Source of the DNA: Cercis canadensis
Taxonomy: Eukaryota; Streptophyta; Magnoliopsida; Fabales; Fabaceae
DNA: 64,000 nucleotides
Assembly: GCA_003255065.1 (NCBI GenBank)
Contig: QAOA01003028.1
Span: 2,420,440-2,484,439 of the forward strand
Direction of reading: 5' to 3'
In this document: positions 59,511 through 64,000 of the stretch, in pieces
How positions within the stretch are numbered: the stretch's first letter is position 1
Layout: each line of letters starts with the position of its first letter
Notes under the pieces: generated by a model
The model's input: the letters and a program-made list of their open reading frames with translations, nothing else
Told to the model about the DNA's origin: nothing
Database searches by the model: none
Made by a program: the position numbers and the translations under genes

Positions 59511-59997
59511 AAGATTTAAATATATTGTAAGTTTTTGTAGTTTGGATGAATTTTAAATTAGGTCTCTATACTTTTTTTTTTCTTATAGCTTAATTTTTTT
59601 TTTTACTTGGTCATTGTCATAATCCCCAATTATAAGTCCATCAGTTTAGTACTAATATGACAAACAACATGTCTATGTGGTAATAAAAGAATTTGACATG
59701 AAGCCAAATAGCACAAAAAGTACCAACTCATCAATTTTTTTATACATTTTTTTGAGCCAAAATTTGATGAGGTAACAATTTTTGTGCCACTTTGGTATCA
59801 TGTTAACTTTCTTTATTGTCACATATATAAGTCATTTGTTATGTTAGCACTAAATTGATGGAATTATAATCGTAGGTGATAGCAGGAACTCAACTAAAAA
59901 AAAATTTAAACTATAAAAATCCTAAAAAAAGAAAAAAAATTATAAAGACCTAATTTAAAATTTATCCAAACTAAAGACTTACAACACATTTAAACCT
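59511..59997. mobile_element. near-complete palindromic foldback MITE
   Basis: The left arm (AAGATTTAAATATATTGTAA, then TTGGATGAATTTTAAATTAG) and the right arm, read inverted (AGGTTTAAATGTGTTGTAAG, then TTGGATAAATTTTAAATTAG), pair along most of the element. Pairing continues into CCATCAGTTTAGTACTAATA against the inverse of TAGCACTAAATTGATGG. The flanks carry TTAATT on both sides (59505-59510 and 59998-60003), a possible target duplication in AT-rich DNA. It would fold into a hairpin with arms of about 200 bp. Confidence 0.7.
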
Positions 59998-60003
59998 TTA
60001 ATT

Positions 60004-60593
60004 AATTAGAAACAATTATTTAGTATAACATACTCTAGTCTAGACCTCACACAACCATTTTTGAACTATTTTTCGAAGAATATTAAGTGTTTTCTATCAT
60101 TTTTCTAAGATTAAAAAAAAAAAAAAACTCTAGCCCTCTTGGTTCTAGTCCTCTTATAAGAATAAGTAACATAAGAAAAAAAAAACATAAAAAATCATAT
60201 AAATAATTTTTTAAAAAAAATCTTATTATGAAAAATGATTTTCTTAAGTAATAATATGCCTTATAATGACATTATTACGTGGAAATGGGATGCAGGGTTG
60301 AGACTTGAGAGCGCTTTATCCGAAAATGGGCAAGGCGCGTGGTTATTATCCGACGTGGTCCCCACAGATTTTTGGCAATTCTTGGCAGTCGCAGAGATCC
60401 ACTACCACCACTCCAGCAATTCATGGTCTTTTAGATTTCATACGCAGCAACCTGGCTATCTATACTCAACCTCAACCCTTTTCCAACCATCATGATAGCT
60501 CAAAGTAAACTTTTCGGTATTTTTGAATTTCGTAGCTGAAATTCTCAGAATCCTGAGATTCAGTTCTTGTCGTTATTGGGTATTCGGCGAGCT
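60004..60593. other. upstream region of the DUF829 gene
   Basis: A poly-A tract and AT-rich sequence, then about 300 bp of higher GC content that should hold the promoter and leader. Two overlapping open frames (60235-60508) have no recognisable domain. Confidence 0.45.
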
Positions 60594-63343
60594 ATGCGTG
60601 AGGGTGAAGGTGGCGATGGCTGTGGCGGAGGGAGCGTCAGAGGTGGTAAAATCTATTGGGGAAGAAAGGCGACCTCTGATTTTAAAGGAATCGTGGTAAT
60701 CTTTGCTTGGGTTTCTATTCAGGAAAGCCAGTTGTGGGATTATGTGGATTTATACTCCTCTTTGGGATGGAATTCCCTTGTTTGTCATGCCCATTTTCTC
60801 TCTGCGTAAGCTCCCTCTTATTTTTTGCTACAATTCTCACGCTTTAGTTGCTTTCAACTTATTGTCTCTGTTTTAATTTATAAATTTTGATTACCGGTAC
60901 GAAGCATCAGTGGTTCTTTGTTTCATTTATGCCATTTGTTTTGAACAATTGTTTCTACTTTCTAGCTTCCCGTTGCGACAATTTGTCTTTTGAGTACCTT
61001 GTGGGTTTCTTTCTAGCTTCCCACTGAAATGACATCTCAGTGGATAAACAACATATTCAGCGATAAAATGTATAAGTCTGCTTGAAGATGGGGAACGAAT
61101 ATTATCAAAACCTAATATTTATTAAGAGAGTGAGGCTGTTGCTTATCATGTATATTGTGGATGTGTATGTGTTGAGTTATTTTGGTTAATAATAATTATT
61201 ACGGGGTGTCTTTAGTTCATGCAATTCAAGTGCTTTGGCTTTATAAGTTTGGGAAGAGAGGAGTGAAAGTGAGCTGCAGATCATGTGGTTACCATGTGAA
61301 ATGAGTCTCTCACAGAAGTTTGTTCTTGGATAATGCTTTACATATGAAATTCACAGAATGCTATTTAATGTCAGTGTGCGATATCGGCTGTTCAATCATC
61401 ATTCTTCCTAAACCCGGTCTTCTCTTAAAATTTATTTTAGGATTTTAGCATCCAGTAGAAAAGTGAAATTCTTTAGATAACTCTTTCCCCTCTCAATTGC
61501 AGATTCCATCATGACAGGGCCATGTCATTGGCATTATTTGTTCTCGATGAACTAATGGAGGTTAGTTTTAGAAAATTGGCAGCTGTGTTAAGATTTCAAT
61601 TGACATTTTTACATGCTAAGCTCTTAATGATGCTAGGGCACTAACTTTGGGTATTAGGCATTTACTTACTTTTGCATTTTAAGTTCAAGCAAAAAAGTCT
61701 CTTTGGGTTATGCAGGAGCTGAGGACTAGGTCATGTCCTGTGGTATTTGTGGCCTTTTGTGCTGGCTCAAAAGCTTGTCTGTATAAGGTAGTTCAGGTAA
61801 TTTTAGACACCCAATTCTGGCTAACTTTTAAGTTTGAAGTTTTAAATGTCCTACCAGAATAGGATTGCCCACTCTGAAATTTTTTTCATATAATGCAGCT
61901 TATTGAGGGAAGATGTGAAGGTCAGCTCTATCTGGTAATGCATTTTTTTAGTCTATAGTTGGAAAATAGAAAAAGAATTTGAATTCTCTCTTTGTCAGAC
62001 GATCCTTTCTTGTTTTCTTGGTTGATGGTATCTTTTAATTCATGATCATCAAGAGTTTTACTAATTATTGATTTATTTTATGAAGGGTAAATATCAACTG
62101 CTAAGAAATTGCATTTCTGGACAAATCTATGATTCTGGGCCAGTGGATGTTACAAGTGATTTTGGCATACGCTATGCTCTACACCCAGCCATTGTAAGAG
62201 TGCCTGGACCATCAAAGTTTGTTTCTTGGGTAGCAAAATGTGTTGGTTCTGGTTTAGATGCTTTATACATAACTAGGTTCGAATCCCTTGCTGCTGAATA
62301 TTGGCAAGCTTTATATTCCTCTATTGTAAGTATATCTCTTTGACCACCTATAGGCTTTTGTTACATTTCAATTGTTTTTAGTTGACACTAATTTCTTTTT
62401 CGTCTCAGAATTTTGGAGCTCCATTTCTCATTTTATGTTCAGAAAAGGATGACTTTGTGGCATTCCAAAGTATCTATGCTTTTGCCCAGCGATTACAAGA
62501 TCTTGGTGGAGATGTTAATCTTGTAAAATTGTATAAGTCCTCTCATCTAGGTTTGTCTGAAACCCTTTCTTGCCCATGTTCACCTTCATGTGTTACAGCT
62601 AAAGAAGAATTATTGTTAATGCTGCCTCCAGTGTTGCCTGTTGCTTAGATGGTTTGCTGTCAAAAAAATTATTGAAGGCTTTTATGCTAACAGCTCAATG
62701 TTACATTCAACATCAACCTCCATGCATTGTTCAGTTTTGTAGATGTTTCCAAAACCTATTTCCACTCCTATTTTATAAACAAACCATCGTATTTGCCTGA
62801 TATTCATGGCCCACTTGAACCAGTTTAACATAATTTTTATTTGTTGTTCCAGGTCATTACCAAAATCATCCAATCCAATACAGAGCTGCTGTGGCCCATT
62901 TGTTGGAAAAGGCTTCTTCAATTTATTCTCAAAAAGTGATACTTGAACGAGAAAAAAGTGGCATGGAAGGTATGCAGGATGAGATCTCTGAGCTAATCTG
63001 TGACCTCCAGAATGCAGCAATCCACTCAAATGAGAGCCTTACAAGGGTTGCGGTAGGGCCAAGTGACCACTTCTTTCTACCAAGTTCAGCAGGACATCAC
63101 AATGGTAGAGACCCTGGGACTCCGCAAGATGAACAGAAAGAAAAACCTATTTCCTTACCCAGTCCACCAAGCATCAGTGCCCATAGCGTCCTTGGCCAAT
63201 TCCTTTTTGACGTTTGTGTTCCTAAGAATGTAGAGGGTTGGGATGTTAAATTTTCTGGTACTCTAAATGGACGGCCATTTGCTTCTGCTCCTAGGCATTC
63301 ACATTTCAGTGGTATTAAATGCATCCGTCGCTCCAGATTATAA
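60594..63343 (+). CDS. DUF829/TMEM53-like alpha/beta-hydrolase
   Basis: Seven exons: 60594-60805, 61503-61560, 61716-61796, 61899-61934, 62086-62325, 62409-62550 and 62853-63343. They join to 419 residues. The core has the DUF829 (TMEM53) fold: YWGRKATSDFKGIVVIFAWVSIQESQL near the start, a strand and elbow VVFVAFCAGSKACLYKVVQL (99-118), GQIYDSGPVDVTSDFGIRYAL, the acid-strand motif LILCSEKDDFVAF, and SSHLGHY with the likely catalytic His. The elbow has Cys105 where TMEM53-type proteins usually have Ser. The last 120 residues are a plant extension ending RRSRL. Human TMEM53 is a nuclear-envelope protein; no such membrane segment is obvious here. The start is uncertain: the first 16 residues are Gly-rich and unlike the family. 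Enzymatic activity is unproven. Confidence 0.9.
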
Positions 63344-64000
63344 AATCTTATTCACGTTTGACTCAAGGGGATAAACTTGCATCATCTGTAATTTTCCACG
63401 CTACTACAGGAAAGTATGACACTTTTGACTTCATGCAAGAATTTTACCTTCTTGGTGCAACAATGAGCTTTGATATTTGGAGGAGGAAACGACTTGGTTG
63501 CAATGGTTCAACTCCTGATCCTTTGGCATGAATTGTGAAGGTTCTGAGGGGAGATCTGGATAGAGAGCTCTTGAGACGAACCCACCCATCTGATTAGGCA
63601 GATTAACCGTATGGAAATATTGAGTGATCAGTTGTCACTTGGAAAATAGGGCTTCTGATGATCCAACTAGTTGATGCATAGCTGGGCTAAGGAGGTGGTT
63701 GCATCATTCCATGAAGTGGCTTAAGCTGTAAAAAGGTATTTCTAGTTAGACGCCAGGCTGGTTTTGTATCATCAAAATAGTTGTATATATATATTTGATG
63801 GATTAATAAGTATGATGAGGAACAAAACGGGGAAAGGAGTAATATCCGTTGTTCATTTCCTTCTAATAGGAACTTTGCTTCTCCTCTGTCTGCTCTGGCA
63901 CTCAGTGTGTTTGGATTAGCTACAGAAAGTGATTGTGACTTTGCTTTCTGCAGCTAATCCAGATTCAGACATAAAAAAGATTGGGATAATTTCAAAGAAT
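63344..64000. other. 3' flank of the DUF829 gene
   Basis: Likely 3' UTR and downstream sequence. A 70-codon frame overlapping the stop (63319-63531) has no domain. An imperfect palindrome (GGATTAGCTACAGAAAGTGA, then CTTTCTGCAGCTAATCC, near 63913-63961) is visible at the right edge. Confidence 0.5.

Overview
The window is nuclear DNA of a eudicot flowering plant. The evidence is AT-rich intergenic sequence, short GT-AG introns, plant-specific families (DUF1645, KRP, RBP47, plant CXE carboxylesterases, plant-type PreP) and many plant-style MITE, Helitron and LTR relics. I could not fix the genus. No prokaryotic operon, CRISPR array, phage or viral region is present.

Layout: 1-3182 has no recognised gene. 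A single-exon DUF1645 gene is on the minus strand at 3183-4340. It is followed by about 4 kb of non-coding DNA and then a six-exon RBP47-type RNA-binding protein gene (minus, 8759-13240). A six-exon membrane-anchored sulfotransferase-like gene (minus, 16412-20026) follows.

From 22035 to 37652 there is a tandem array of five intronless, same-strand carboxylesterase (CXE12/13-like) genes. A decayed Helitron lies between the first two and a truncated PPR fragment between the second and third.

A 19-exon presequence protease gene (PREP, plus, 39118-46657) is next. It is followed by a 7-kb transposon-rich stretch with a Harbinger-like element, a solo LTR and foldback MITEs. A four-exon CDK inhibitor gene (KRP, plus, 53644-54819) comes next, then another 5.7-kb repeat-rich gap. 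The last gene is a seven-exon DUF829/TMEM53-like alpha/beta-hydrolase (plus, 60594-63343).

The genes do not form one pathway. The only functional cluster is the CXE array, which looks like repeated local duplication with divergence at the active-site motifs. PREP (organelle peptide clearance), KRP (cell-cycle brake), RBP47 (mRNA binding) and the sulfotransferase are separate housekeeping or regulatory genes.

Splice junctions were assigned by hand from GT-AG signals, reading-frame continuity and remembered family sequence patterns. For every multi-exon gene the joined exons give one uninterrupted frame.

The five ambiguous bases (N at 163, 13764, 14190, 20517 and 29343) all sit between two copies or partial copies of the same sequence. 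This suggests unmerged contig overlaps rather than real duplications. I did not find a convincing new biological system. The best leads are the CXE array and its motif variants, an in-frame retainable intron in PREP, a Harbinger-like element with foreign-looking cargo, a Cys at the predicted nucleophile position of the DUF829 protein, and long foldback repeats.
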